Below, piece by piece: positions 48,601-60,781 of a stretch of 64,000 nucleotides of DNA. The stretch spans positions 10,472,327 to 10,536,326 of the forward strand of contig LR746272.1 in assembly GCA_902729315.2 (NCBI GenBank), written 5' to 3'. Every line of letters starts with the position of its first letter. Positions within the stretch are counted from its first letter, which is position 1. Below the pieces are notes generated by a model. The model searched no databases. It had not been told where the DNA came from and saw only the letters and a list, made by a program, of their open reading frames with translations. Both the position numbers and the translations under genes were made by a program. The stretch comes from Spirodela intermedia (taxonomy: Eukaryota; Streptophyta; Magnoliopsida; Alismatales; Araceae).

Positions 48601-49941
48601 TTCCCATTCAAATAAAACAAAATGCAAGGACTGTGACTAGAAAACCAGTCAAATGCAGTCAACATTATGAAGAACATAATAGATTACATAGAGAAGCATG
48701 AAATGCCCACTCTGAATAAATGAGGGTGTTGGTTAAAATCAATGTCGTGAAGACCAGAGTGGAGAAACCAATCAGATATATGGTTTTGCATTTTACTGGA
48801 ATAATATCGATTTAACTGGAACAAATCATTGTCAGGAAAAGACATCTACTCTGTGAGGATCATGCATCGCAACATCTACCATGCCTCTAAAATTGACAAA
48901 AGTCAGATTTCTCTCTGATACAAAAGATCTCGTGCGTTTTTGAATAAATTATTAAATCAATTAAAAATATGAAATAAAGATAAATTGCATTTCGCATTAA
49001 GAACGAGATGGAAGCACCCTGATAGGTTAGTCATCGCACACGCAGCAAATACGAGCGCTTCAATACCTTGCGTTTTGCAATATCCTTGGCAATCTCTCTG
49101 GCTCTCCACTCATCAACCTCTTTATCAGCTTTGTCAAACATTTCACTTTCCTGTTACATGGAAACCCAAAAGATGGTTAATAAAAACCATAAGTGTAATG
49201 AAATGCTGAGATGCAGATAATGGCATAAAAAAATCAGGAAATCTTTCTTGTCATCATAAAATTTGCATTCTTATTCACAATCTGGCGAACCTTGGAAATC
49301 TTTTCTGCAACAAGTTTTCTTCTTTTCTTTCTCCATCGTTTATTCCGCTGATACTTCTGAAGCCTCTGAGCTAACCTGGAAGCCACTGATCTTTCTTCCC
49401 AGGAACTTTTCTCAGAGGAAATTATACGAAGATGTTCAAGCTGCACTCTAAGAATTCTGATCAAGGAATTTGCAGCTTCCTGTGAAAGAGACTCCTGCAG
49501 ATTTAAATCCGTTCTCTTCTCTTTGATGGATTCAATGAATTCCTGAACAATCTCTGCATTGCCAGAATATGCAACAGCGTCTGTCTGATTAGAAAGGCTG
49601 CCAGATAGATCATCAAGGCCTCCGGATGTTCTTACTAGAAGTAGTGTGTCTAGTTCTTTCTTCCTGTCAAAGGAAATGGTGTTGATCATAATTACAAGAT
49701 AATAAAAAAATGAATATGAACCAAATTTTTATTCAAAACTAGAATAAACGAAAAAACTGACATCAGCCTTGAAAGAAGATGGATCATACACTGCTTTCAG
49801 CAGACTAAGAGTTTCTTTCAAGCTCCTCAGATTGTTGTGAAGATCAGCAGAATCCCAAAATGAAATCAACTCAGGCTGAACCGGTCGTGATACTTGCAGC
49901 CAAGGATGAGGATGTCCAGAAGAAGAAGGTACAGGAAACAT
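45646..49941 (-). CDS. U11/U12 small nuclear ribonucleoprotein 59 kDa protein (minor spliceosome)
   Basis: Eight minus-strand exons join in frame to 428 aa: 49941-49762, 49659-49291, 49150-49067, 47582-47517, 47017-46945, 46625-46237, 45938-45898, 45730-45646. The N-terminus is short and Pro-rich (MFPVPSSSGHPHPW). The middle is highly charged and predicted helical or coiled coil (RLAQRLQKYQRNKRW, DEWRAREIAKDIAKRK, VEKLQELRSIRIQKLKKQ). The C-terminus carries the conserved RRNWDAYIKPGG...RIPGHWVQPPPPSDEVWASYL. This is the plant counterpart of human U11-59K (PDCD7), which bridges U11-48K and U12-65K in the U11/U12 di-snRNP that recognises U12-type introns. The frame is open upstream of 49941 to a splice acceptor near 49979, so a leader intron is likely. 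The exon ending at 46945 uses a GC donor. Confidence 0.88.
45965..46228 (+). repeat. Two imperfect tandem copies of a ~132-bp unit in an intron of the 59K gene
   Basis: The block starting ttattggtccaaaaac at 45965 recurs as ttattgatccaaaaac at 46097. Both copies continue through a cccaaatgttcc segment, a gagaagaagatgaagaaaag-like segment and an actagggttcaa end. The duplication lies between the exon ending at 46237 and the exon starting at 45938, so it expanded the intron without touching the frame. Confidence 0.88.
46626..46944 (-). other. GC-AG intron in the U11/U12-59K gene
   Basis: On the minus strand the exon ends AAGAAGCAAG and is followed by gcaaga. The next exon starts after ttgcag and reads GHFFPDEDDKF, the expected continuation. 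No GT occurs near enough to keep the frame. AG|GCAAG is the standard consensus of GC-AG introns. Confidence 0.8.
48329..48362 (+). repeat. AT-rich microsatellite in a 59K intron
   Basis: A run of TA dinucleotides (atatatat ... gtgtatata) lies in the 1.5-kb intron between the third and fourth 59K exons. No further significance is seen. Confidence 0.6.
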
Positions 49942-52900
49942 GTTGCTTATATTCGGAATTTTTCTCAAAGTTACCTGCGATAAGGTTCAAACGATGATTT
50001 TTCTCTCATGAGAAAATAAGTGGCAGGAAATTGATTCTTATTGTAGAGCATTTACAAAATTAACTAAACCCACAGTATAGCGGGCAAATAATAAACCATC
50101 CTCAAAGATTAAACCTAGACAATAATATCGCAGGAAAGATAAACTCCTAAGATATGCGCCTCCAGTAGCTTGGTATAAATTTTTACAATTAACACCGATC
50201 ATCCCACAAGCCATGAGCCATTACAATCTGCTTTAAATTTCAAGCATTCAGCAAGAATTATGGAATTAAAAGTTGGAAAGAAAAAATAATCCACTGCACC
50301 TTTCTATCCGCTACAAAATGGCAATTCTTGCCCGTCAAAGAGGTAAACCCCCAATGGACATCTTCTGAATCAAGCTGGCACCTCTCCACGTGTCCACAGC
50401 TCGAAGAGCTCCATGGTTATTGGGGCAAGCAAGAACCAAGCACTATGTCGTGCCGAAAAAATGCCACCCAACAGTGCACAAGAAAGCAACCGGCCTAATG
50501 CATGTAAGTCACATATTTAGCTAATCTACTTATCAGAGACTACAACATCAATGGCATGGGCAGCTGCCACACAGCAACTTATGTCTGCAGGTAATACATA
50601 GTATGGATTGCGCATAGAAAGGCCTATGATAAGTACAACTCCAGTTCTTACTACACAAACCTTCAAAGATTGAATACGCCATTACTAATAAAACTTCAAA
50701 TTGGGTTATCTTCCTTTCCGCAATGATTCTGCGGAAAGAGGAAGACAGCAGGTAGGGTGAAGGGAAAAGTCTCAACATCAGAGTTCCAAAATCTCAGTTT
50801 ACTCTATGTCCAAATATCACACACATGATTCCCTCGGAAAATTTCAGCTATCTCCAGAATCCTAGCTCATCCAATTAGTAGATGCCGAGGAATTCTCTCA
50901 CGGAGAGTGCGAACGATGCTTAGAACCTCAAAAACAGGAAAAGGAAGATCAGGAAGCAAAGACGCGAAGAACAGGAAGACGCAGGAGACAGCTCCAGCGG
51001 AGGCGAAGGGAGAGACGGAGTGGAATCAGAAAAGGAAAGGAGGAGAAGAGCTACCCCCTCCAAACGCCGTCGCCTGAGACCGCCTTCGCCGCTTTTCCCT
51101 TCTTTCTTCCGACGAGCTAGCCGACTCGCGAGCTACGTTCGACCCTCAAGTTTCCCAAATCAGGCAGCGCCGTAGTTCGAAGGTGGGCAGCCTCGGAAAG
51201 GGGGGCGGAAATAACCCCATTTACGCACTGCCGTAGGTTTATATGGACAGTCCCTTCAGTCGAGTCGTAAGCTTACTCTTTCCCAAGGCCACCAACAATC
51301 TGATTTGAATCATCCAATCCGTCAGTGAAAGGCAATAAATCCTTTCACATTGCTTTATGGGGTTGATCACAAGCCAGACGTTTAGGGTTCAAGTCAGACA
51401 TGTTTGAAGCCCCGGGGACCCTCTCAGCTTCAGCGAGTATTATTTTTCTCCCGGGAAATAACCCACCTATTTATTAATCTCCCCCTTCCCCTTGTTCATA
51501 CCGCTCACTAATCTGCAGGGTAACCCTTCATGATCGAGGATTCATTTTTTGAGTCATTGGTGCATGAGCATTATTCTTCCGCCATGATCCTGGAGAAGAC
51601 GCTTATCAGTAGCTACCTCAGTGATGTCATGCATGATTTTGTTTTTAGTGTTGTTTGTGCCGGCGTCTGGGAATCCAGGGCTACTCGGCGGCTGACCGGT
51701 GGCCGGAAGGAGGCGGAGTCGTCTTGCTTGAGACGGCGCTCCAATTCTGACGAGAGTAGGCGCGTTTGCAGAGCCCGGGGGGATCTCCTAGATATGGCTC
51801 GTCCGATGAGGACCCCTCACGCAGACGTCTCCGGAGCTAGGAACAAACATCGGAAGAAGCGGAGGCAGAGCGGCGTTGATGGGGAGGATCACGACGAATA
51901 AATTCCGCTTGCCGGCGCCGACGAATGCAAAACCAAACCCTCTGTTTCTCGGAGAAGAAAACAAAAAGACGAGAGGAGGGACCGGATTCTTCTAGATTCA
52001 TTCTATCGTACCTCTCCTCCCGGGCGGCGGGGATTCCGCCGGCTGCCTCCCACGCCGTCGGCTCCCGATCAGTAAGCACTTACCTCGAGCGTGGAAACAA
52101 GTTGAAATCGTGGAAGAGCAGTCGCCAAGGTTTTTGAGAAAAACGGTCGAGGAAGAAGGGGAAGATCTTCAAGAGCTACCACCGGGGGGAAGAAGAGAGA
52201 CCATGGCTGGCCGGAGGAAACGAGGAAGAAGCGAAGGAAGAAGAGACGACAAGGCGGCGGAGGAACGAGCCGGCGGTGAGCTTAATGTAGCAATTTCCTA
52301 GGTCTTTTAAGCGGTGGGGAGGACGAGGTGAGCGGGAAAAAGCCGCCAACAGGATACAATCACCGCTCCCTTCGATTTAAAAATAAATAAAATATTTGCC
52401 CATTATGATGTATATTGGTAACCGACTTCGCCGCCAAAACGGCCTATAAGAAGTCGTCATCTTGCTCCTTGCTCCTCCCTTCCCAGTCTACTCTGGTTTG
52501 CTCGGCGGTGGGTCTGGCCGGCGCTGCTCCATCCTCCTGAAGAGGCGCCCACTCAACCTGGGATCCTTTCGAGACCTCTGATCTCCTCCTTGTTAGGGTT
52601 TTGGATGCCCGAACACCTGGCGAGGGCGTCGTCTATAAATAGCAAGACCCAAGAGGTAACGTAAATGGTCGAGAGCGAGCGAGCGAGCGAGAGAGAGGGA
52701 GGGAGAGAGTAAGGGAGGGAAGAGGGGCTGAGGCGGATTCCGAGGAGGCGGGAGAGCAGGAGGTAGATGGTAACTAACGTGAGGCGGGTGGAGGGAGGAG
52801 AAACTGTCTGAACTGCTGCTTCTCCTCCTTTAGGGGGGAGCCTTCTTCCGGGGAGAGGAAAAGGAACTATCTATAACTATGGAGGAGGGAAGGGAGAGGC

Positions 52901-53232
52901 GGATTTCACGTTTTCTCCTCCTCTTCCTTTTGCTTCGTGGGGTGGTGGTTTTTCGGTACCGATAGGATATCGTCAGCGAAGAGGATAACAGTCATCTCCC
53001 CGCCCCTGTTTCTGTATGAATATCTGGACTTCTCTCAGTGGATTCACCCTTCTTTCCGACCGCGAGATCCCCCCCCCCACCCCCATCTTCGTCCTTTGTT
53101 TCTGTGTTTCTATGAGAGCTTTACCTCTGCATGGATTCCAGGCACTGCCGGTGAGTATCGAGCCCCAGGGGAAAGCTTGCGAAGGACAAGAAGAGAGAGG
53201 TTCAAATCGGAAGAGAAGGATTGAGACAGAAG
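49942..53232. promoter_or_regulatory. Divergent region between 59K and the DAA1-type ATPase genes
   Basis: About 3.3 kb. The left part (49,942 to about 51,180) probably contains a 59K leader intron and 5' UTR, since the coding exon is preceded by an acceptor on the minus strand and the 50,900-51,180 stretch is pyrimidine-rich on that strand. From about 52,450 rightwards is promoter and leader of the ATPase gene. Open frames in 51,500-52,300 are Arg-rich and match nothing I know. Confidence 0.5.
52634..52641 (+). promoter_or_regulatory. Candidate TATA box of the DAA1-type ATPase gene
   Basis: TATAAATA occurs in otherwise GC-rich sequence, about 30-40 bases before a GAGC/GAGA-rich stretch (52,672-52,730) typical of plant 5' leaders, and 590 bases before the start codon. 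A donor-like site (gccg then gtgagt) near 53,152 suggests a leader intron may follow. A transcription start near 52,670 is inference. Confidence 0.45.
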
Positions 53233-56200
53233 ATGGAGCAGAAGCACATCTTCACGGCGCTCTCGGCGGTCGGACTGGGCGTCGGCGTCGGGATCGGCCT
53301 AGCCTCCGGGCAAACGTCAAGCAGATGGGCCCTCCCCATGCATCCCTCCCTGTCCCCCGGCGTCACTGCCGAGCGCGTAGAGCAGGAGTTGATGAGACAG
53401 ATAGCCGATATGAAGGATAGCAACGTTACCTTCAACGACTTCCCCTACTACCTGAGGTTAGTCCATTTTATCTCATCCTTCTCTGTTCGGTGCGCATCAC
53501 CTATCCTCCTCTTCTTTTGCGTAGCTCCCAGAAGAGGGAGGGATCTGGTATCTGGTGAAGGAAGCATCAGGGTAGGGGGGGGGGTGGTTTCTGCATAATA
53601 AAAACTTCCTCCGGAATTGATATTCTTTTGTGGTGATGACAGCGACCAAACGCGCGCCTTACTAACAAGCGCAGCCTACGTTCACTTGAAACAAGGAGAT
53701 CTTTCAAAGTATACCAGGAACCTTTCTCCGGCAAGCCGTGCTATTTTGCTCTCAGGACCTGCCGGTATGTTGCTCACCCTCTTCATGGAAAATGTGAAGT
53801 ATGATATCATGCTTCAATTCGTGGGTAATTACCCTAAACATTTCTCTTTCTGAAGAACTTTACCAGCAGATGTTAGCAAAGGCGCTAGCCCATTTCTTCG
53901 AGGCCAAGTTGCTATTGCTTGATGTCACAGATTTTTCACTCAAGGTGGGTAATTTGATTGCCCTTTCCCATGGTTTTGATTCCATTTCCTTATAGTTGCC
54001 GCACAAATAATTTATTGGATGTACTGTCACAGATCCAGAGCAAGTATGGTAGTAGCTCCAACAAAGAGTCCTCCGTATGAATCCTGGCCTCCAGCGTTGA
54101 CATATGCTATTTGACCATGCATAGTTTCATATTTTATTGGTCTAAATTTGCTTTGTTTTATGTTATCGTTGTGATCTGCTCATAGAGTTAGGCCCATCTC
54201 TGATACAGACAACACTCATCTTTATTTTTGTAGTCTTTTAAAAGATCGATATCTGAGACGACACTTGAGAGGATGTCTTCTTTGCTTGGATCATTTGCAA
54301 TCCTCCCACTAAAGGCGGAACCAAAAGGTACTCAATATCCCCAGTGTTAGTCTCGTCCTATAAAATTCTACGTGCAACCATGGCTCTACTATCATAGTAC
54401 CATGAATCTGTCTTCTTTCTACTGACATTTGGCGAGTGGTTCAGAGCTTGTAAAATTAGCATATGGAGCTAAAGTCGCTGGAGAACAAGACCATCATCTC
54501 GTGCTACTTATCATAAGGAGGCAAAAGAAGAGCATTAGTGAATTGTAGCATTTTTTCATCGATTCCGAAGTCTCATATCTAATGTCATGCATTCCTTAAA
54601 ACCCTATCCTTTCACCCCTTACACTTACTATGCTTCAGCCATTGCTGCAATTCTCACTGTTATCGTCAAGAAATGCAATATTTACCTCCAACATTTCTTT
54701 TTTCTGTCAGATTGGTCTCTTTTTTCTTATAATTCAAGTGTTTATCGCAGGCACCTTACGTAGGCAGAACAGTGGGATCGAGATAAGGACAAGGTAGAGT
54801 CCATCCATAACTCTCTACAGTCAAGCAAGAGCTAGAAGTTTTGACCCCAAATCATATCGTCCTTTAATTATAGGCTGACCGAGGGGTCTGGCGCCCCAAA
54901 ACTTCGTAGGAATGCTTCTGCATCGGCTGATATCAGCAGTCTCACCTCACAGAACGGCCCTGAAAGCTCAGGTTCACTTGCATTTACAGGCGCAAATTTA
55001 ACAATACTACGTTCAGAAATGGGAATTTCTAGTGATGTTCTCGGTTGCATTTAGGAAAGATACTAATAATCAAGAACTAACTTAAAAAAATAAAATATCA
55101 TGTATTATGATCAGCGGGTATAATATTTATGGGCTTAGCAGCTGGAATTGAACAAAAGCATTAGCACTGCAAGTGATATCTCCTCAATTAAACATTTGGA
55201 CAACCAACCAGGTTAAGGTCTCTGCTTGACTTTTATGGGTCGTTTATTTCAGCCCCTCCCCTCAAGCGCACCAGCAGCTGGTGCTTCGACGAGAAGCTCT
55301 TTGTACAATCTCTCTATAAGGTATACTGTACGACCATGTTCTTTTCACATGCATGCCGTTTACTTTTTGTTATTTTCTGGTTCAAAAAAAAATTGGGCAA
55401 TCCCAATTTCATTCTTCTTCTTTTTTTTGTGTGAGTGAAGGTTCTGGTTTCGGTATCCAAGGCCAACCCAATCGTGTTCTATGTGCGGAACGTTGAGAAC
55501 ATTCTATATAGGTCACAGAGGATGTACTCGTTGTTCCAGAAAATGCTGCAGAAGCTAACAGGGCCCGTGTTGGTGATTGGTTCAAGAACGCTGGAACCTG
55601 GCACAGACTACAGAGAGGTTGACGAGAGGCTCACGGTTCTGTTCCCTTACAACATTGACATTAGACCACCAGAAGATGAGACCAAGCTGGTTAGCTGGAG
55701 ATCTCAGATGGAAGATGACATGAAGGTAATTCAGTATCAAGATAATAGAAACCATATTACGGAGGTACTTGCAGCAAACGATCTCGACTGTGACGACCTG
55801 GGCTCAATCTGCTTAACGGATACGATGGTTCTGGGCAAATATATAGAAGAAATTGTGGTGTCAGCTGTTTCTCATCATTTGATGAATAACAAAGAACCAG
55901 AATACCGAAATGGGAAGCTTATTATTTCTTCCAAAAGGTTAGAAATACGCGTAATTATTTTGGTAGATGATCATGGGAAATTGACATTTCATCCCCTTTT
56001 TGACAAGTGAATATCTCAATAATGAAACAGTCTGTCCCATGGATTGAGCATATTCCAGGAACGTAAGCTCGAAGAAAAGGGTACCCAGAAGCTTGAAGAC
56101 AACATTCAATCTGCAAAGGTATGACCACGTTTATGTTGAAAATGTTAGATTAATGCAAACATTTTATGTTGAAAAACAATAGCATTATGTTTTAGGTGGC

Positions 56201-57795
56201 TGAGGTGGGCACTGCGGCTCCCAAAAAAGATGAGACAAAACCGGAAGTTGTGGCTCCTGAAATCAAAAGCAAACCAGATGAATCGATTCCTGTGAATAAG
56301 GATGGTGGAGATTCAGCTCCACCATCGAAAACAACGGTGGGCTGAATTTTTTAAAATGTCTTTGTTATGCTTCTACAAGAGAGAAAGCTAAACAAAACAA
56401 TTCACGTTTTAAGCCTTCCATATCAATGATTTTATCCACAGGAAGTTGTTCCCGATAATGAGTTTGAGAAGCGAATCAGACCCGAGGTCATCCCTGCCAG
56501 TGATATTGGAGTCTCATTCGACGACATAGGTTCCATGGATGAAATCAAGGAATCTCTTCAAGAGCTGGTGATGCTTCCCCTTCGCAGACCTGACCTCTTC
56601 AGAGGCGGCCTCTTGAAGCCATGCAGGGGAATACTACTGTTCGGGCCTCCTGGCACAGGGAAGACAATGCTGGCCAAAGCTATTGCCAAAGAAGCCGGTG
56701 CTAGCTTCATCAATGTTTCCATGTCCACTATCACCTCAAAATGGTTTGGCGAAGATGAGAAGAATGTGAGGGCCTTGTTTACTCTAGCTTCAAAGGTATC
56801 CCCCACGATCATCTTCGTGGATGAGGTTGACAGCATGCTCGGACAGAGGAGCAGAGTTGGAGAACATGAGGCGATGAGGAAGATCAAGAACGAGTTCATG
56901 GCACATTGGGACGGACTATTAACAAAATCTGGGGAAAGGATCCTCGTCCTGGCTGCAACGAACAGACCGTTTGACCTTGATGAAGCTATTATAAGGAGAT
57001 TCGAGCGCAGGTATTGGTGTCACTCTTTACTTCCCCCCGTCCAATATATTATCACTTACTTATGTGGCCCTAAAATACCTCTCCTGATGAGTAGAATCAT
57101 GGTCGGGTTACCGACGGTAGAGAGTCGGGTATCAATTCTGAGGACGCTTCTGTCAAAAGAGAAGGTTGAGAAAGGGCTCAACTATCAGGAACTGGGAATA
57201 ATGACAGAAGGGTATAGTGGAAGTGATCTCAAGGTACGTTTCTATTTTCTTCTCTTCTGTTCCTTCAATGCTACACATTTGGCAATAAGCCTGCAAATGA
57301 TGACTACAGAACCTATGCACAACGGCTGCCTACAGACCTGTTAGAGAGCTACTACAAAAAGAAAGACAAAAAGAATTGGTACGCACTGGTTTTCAGTCAG
57401 CTTGTAGAGGTGTGAGATCCATACTGATCAGGGAAATCTAATTTCTTGGTAAACTTGTCATTCTGATAGGAGGGGAAGAAAAAGCGTGAGTCAGTGGAGA
57501 ACTCTACAGAGGCCTCGGGCTCTGGAGAAGATGACAGGGAAGAGACAATTACCCTCAGGCCATTGAACATGGAAGACATGAGGCAAGCAAAGAATCAAGT
57601 ACGTGCTGATCAACTCTTGCAAGGTTCTTTCCATCTGAGGTTTCTTCAATGATTTGATATTTTACACTCCATATCTTGCAGGTTGCTGCCAGTTTTGCCG
57701 CTGAGGGTGCTATCATGAACGAATTAAAGCAATGGAATGACTTGTACGGGGAAGGCGGATCAAGAAAAAGGGAGCAACTCTCATACTTCCTTTGA
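53233..57795 (+). CDS. AAA-type ATPase, DAA1 / Msp1-like family
   Basis: Sixteen exons join in frame to 841 aa: 53233-53456, 53643-53764, 53856-53944, 54033-54074, 54234-54327, 54751-54793, 54874-54971, 55253-55320, 55441-55937, 56031-56118, 56196-56336, 56442-57010, 57095-57233, 57310-57378, 57470-57598, 57682-57795. The start MEQKHIFTALSAVGLG is the family's usual N-terminus and includes a short hydrophobic segment. A degenerate first ATPase-like half is followed by an acidic/Lys linker. The active AAA domain has Walker A GPPGTGKT (570-577), Walker B FVDEVDS (Asp-Glu about 629-630), the AATNRPFDLDEAIIRRFERR segment with the arginine finger, and a C-terminal GSRKREQLSYFL. It resembles Arabidopsis DAA1 (At1g64110, a DUO1 target in pollen) and relatives near the Msp1/ATAD1 group. 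The substrate is unknown. Confidence 0.93.
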
Positions 57796-59271
57796 GATAT
57801 CCCAGAACAGGAATTCCATTCTCTGAGATATGGGGGCGTGGGGGGAGAGGAAGAGAGAAGAGCCTGATAGAATAGGTAGACCAGGTTTGATGGAATGTCA
57901 ACAGTTTCTAGTGACTTTTAAGACCAGATTAGGCATAGACTGGGTCACCGGTCAACTTCCAACCACCAGGCAGATTCTGCCGTACACTTCCTCTTGGTTC
58001 CCCGTTTGTGTCCCGCTATGTATTGTAACTTTGCTCGGCTTCTCCACTAATGTTAAATGCAGGTTAGGTTTGCCACCTATGGCCTCAGTAATGGAGCATT
58101 TAGAGGAAACTTGCTTGAACGAAAGAAAGCAGAGCATCAAGGACAAACCTTTCAGCCCCATATCTTACTAAGAGAGTCACAACTCAGTTATTTCAGGGCA
58201 AGAAAAGTTAAGCATGAGCGAATGAACATTTCGACGAACCACAGTGTGCCTTTTCCCCAGCGTAAATTTTTATCTATTCCATCTCCAACCTCCAGCAAGT
58301 AGCTTTTTGTCTTCACCGTGGAACCACATTACTCTAATTTTACCAATATATCGCACATAACAGAGGGATTATGCTTTTATCTACGTACATTTACTAATGC
58401 ACTGTGCCTCATGATTAGATGATCACACTTGCTAAAGGGTCTTGTGTACATATGAGGGCAGAAAGGCATACGGCCATAGAAACTTTTTTAAAAAAACTAG
58501 AACGAAAAGAAAAAAAAGCACTACTTTAGGCAGGAATAGTAACAGTGAGATGAGGATTCTAACACAGAGTACCATAAAAAGAGCACAGAAAATTTTCTCA
58601 GAACAGAAGGTATATGGAATCATTGAATTAAACTAATACGGTACGGCATCTCTATCAGAGTAACTATGGGTATGAAAGAGAAACAAATATGGGATCTTTT
58701 TTCATCTCCACTGAACCATTTTTATATGCATGCATTTTTTTTAGAATCTGTATCACGACCAGAGTAATATATGCCCATGAATTCAGATTCTGATCGCATT
58801 TTAGAACTTCAGTTATCCACTCTTTGATGCATGAACGTTGATTCCACCCTTAAAAAGTGCAAAACAACTTACTACATGTGAATATAACATCAGATTTCAA
58901 GATTACTGTGCTTCACTGGGGAATATAATAAGTTCCATGTCGGTTGGAACTCGCGTCAATAGAAAAACGTCATCTGATGTCATGGCGAAAAGACATCAAT
59001 CACTTCTTACAATGAAGACTGTATCAAATGTGATTACATAATACTGAAAAGGGAACATGGATACAGATATTGCCACATCAAACAATGAAAGTACATGTAA
59101 AACTCGACAATTCAACAAAAAATCGTGATACCTCCCAATAAAGTACGCACCCATGGACTCATAAAAAAGATTTAATATTCCATCCAATAATCCATCAACG
59201 CTATCAGTTCCAAAGAACATCTAAATAGAAACTTTAAAAGGCCCAATGGCCACAAAATACCTTATACAGAT
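57796..59271. other. Convergent 3' region between the AAA ATPase and reticulon genes
   Basis: About 1.5 kb between facing stop codons. Both ends should hold 3' UTRs. The rest is AT-rich with short open frames only. I see no gene, RNA or mobile element. Confidence 0.6.
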
Positions 59272-60781
59272 TTACTGCTTCTTATTTTTCGATAGCCCAT
59301 TTGGGATCTTACTAAGAAATTTTGCATCAAAAACGGCATACTGCTTCTTAATTTCCGTCATTGCTTTCTCCCCGAAAGCGTCTACCTTATCCTCGTACTT
59401 TTCATAAAGAAGGGGCAAAGTATGCAAGAAAACGATCACTGCTTGTTCAGAAAAACAAAACAAAGAGTATTAGAAAAACACCAAAGAAATAGATATCACG
59501 AGAGATAGAGATTGTTTTTTAATAGAACAGGAGAATAATCCTTACCTAAATAGAACAAGGTCAACAAACTGTAGCAATTTCCAATGACAGAGAGTATCCA
59601 CAGACCAGCAATGACCTGAAAGACCAAGGAAAAATTTTAGCTAGGCATAGAGATGCCAAAATTCTGGTATTAAGTACAACAGCCTATGAAACATACAGCA
59701 AGGAACTTTCGTAAGTCCCGTCCGAGTGCAATGTCCCTCAACATCGAGAAGATGCTGTTAATCTCACACCTGAGAGTAAGAGCAATATTCACGGCAAGAT
59801 CCTCGGGTATATGAATTTCAGGGATCCGTGGTGGTGACCTGAATAGGAAAATAAAGAAATCAGATAAATTGCTAACCTGAAAAATTGCGATAAACAAACA
59901 AAATCGGGGAGAAATGGCAAGGGGAATGGAGGGTTATAAGGAGTGGCAACTTACTTGTTAATGAAAATGGTTGCGTTGGACCAGAGAAAGAGGATCGCCA
60001 TGGAGAGGATGAGACCATGGCAGACGAGAGTAAGCACATGGTATTGGAACAATTCAAACAGGATCCATGTTGCTGTAGCCACGCCCAGTACTCCAGATGA
60101 GACCTTCTTGTCCCGCCACAGAAACACGTCCGCAGCTGCAAATTCGAACAAAAATAAATTAGAAAAGACCACACTGATCCAGGAAAAAAACCATAATAGC
60201 TATGGAAATCTAACGCAAAACTCAAATAAGAAAGGAAAGCAATCTAGTGAAAATAGCAAACATGACAGATTTAATCTCAAACAAGACGGGAAGGATTCAG
60301 ATCCATAAAGCATCTCGATGGGAAGAAAAAATGGAAGGGAAAATAAAAGAAATATAGCCGAAAGCTTGACCGAATGAAGAAACCAATACTAAAACTTGAA
60401 GAGACTTCTCATGCAAGCACTATGCCATATTGAATCACCCGCTCCCATCGAGAAAGTAAAAGTTGGATAACCAAGCGGAAGAAATAAACTGCTTATAGTG
60501 GCACAAAGATGCACTGAAACTGCCATCAAATGTAGCCCTTCCGAAGAGATGGGGGGCGTGCAATGGAGTGATCTCATACGTTTACCGCCGCCGAAAACGT
60601 CGTGGACGGGCTGCTCGCGACCGAAGAAACGCCAGACTTTCTCCTTGATGGGAGACGACGCCGCGTCAAGCTTCTCGTCCTCCGATTCGGACGCGGACGA
60701 GTCGTGGCTGTGGAACTTTTCCGCGATGTCATCCACCAACGATTCCGCAACAGAGGCGGACTCCTCTGTGCGCTCCGCCAT
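59272..60781 (-). CDS. Reticulon-like protein B (RTNLB)
   Basis: Five minus-strand exons join in frame to 254 aa: 60781-60580, 60135-59955, 59838-59697, 59615-59546, 59441-59272. The frame opens 5 codons earlier only at GTG, so the ATG at 60781 is chosen. Residues 1-68 are acidic ([10 protein letters not shown]) and end in [20 protein letters not shown]. The reticulon homology domain starts with [17 protein letters not shown] and has two long hydrophobic hairpins (about 80-125 and 175-215), separated by a loop with [15 protein letters not shown]. The tail is Lys-rich (NGLSKNKKQ). Reticulons wedge into the ER membrane and shape tubules, and some plant members also affect receptor transport. 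It resembles the RTNLB1-4 subgroup; from memory At1g64090 (RTNLB3) sits close to DAA1 in Arabidopsis. Confidence 0.94.

Noticed and set aside
51530-51901. A 123-codon + strand frame between the 59K and ATPase genes
   Set aside because: It has a genuine ATG but an Arg-rich, domainless second half with no recognised homology. It lies in the probable promoter region of two divergent genes.
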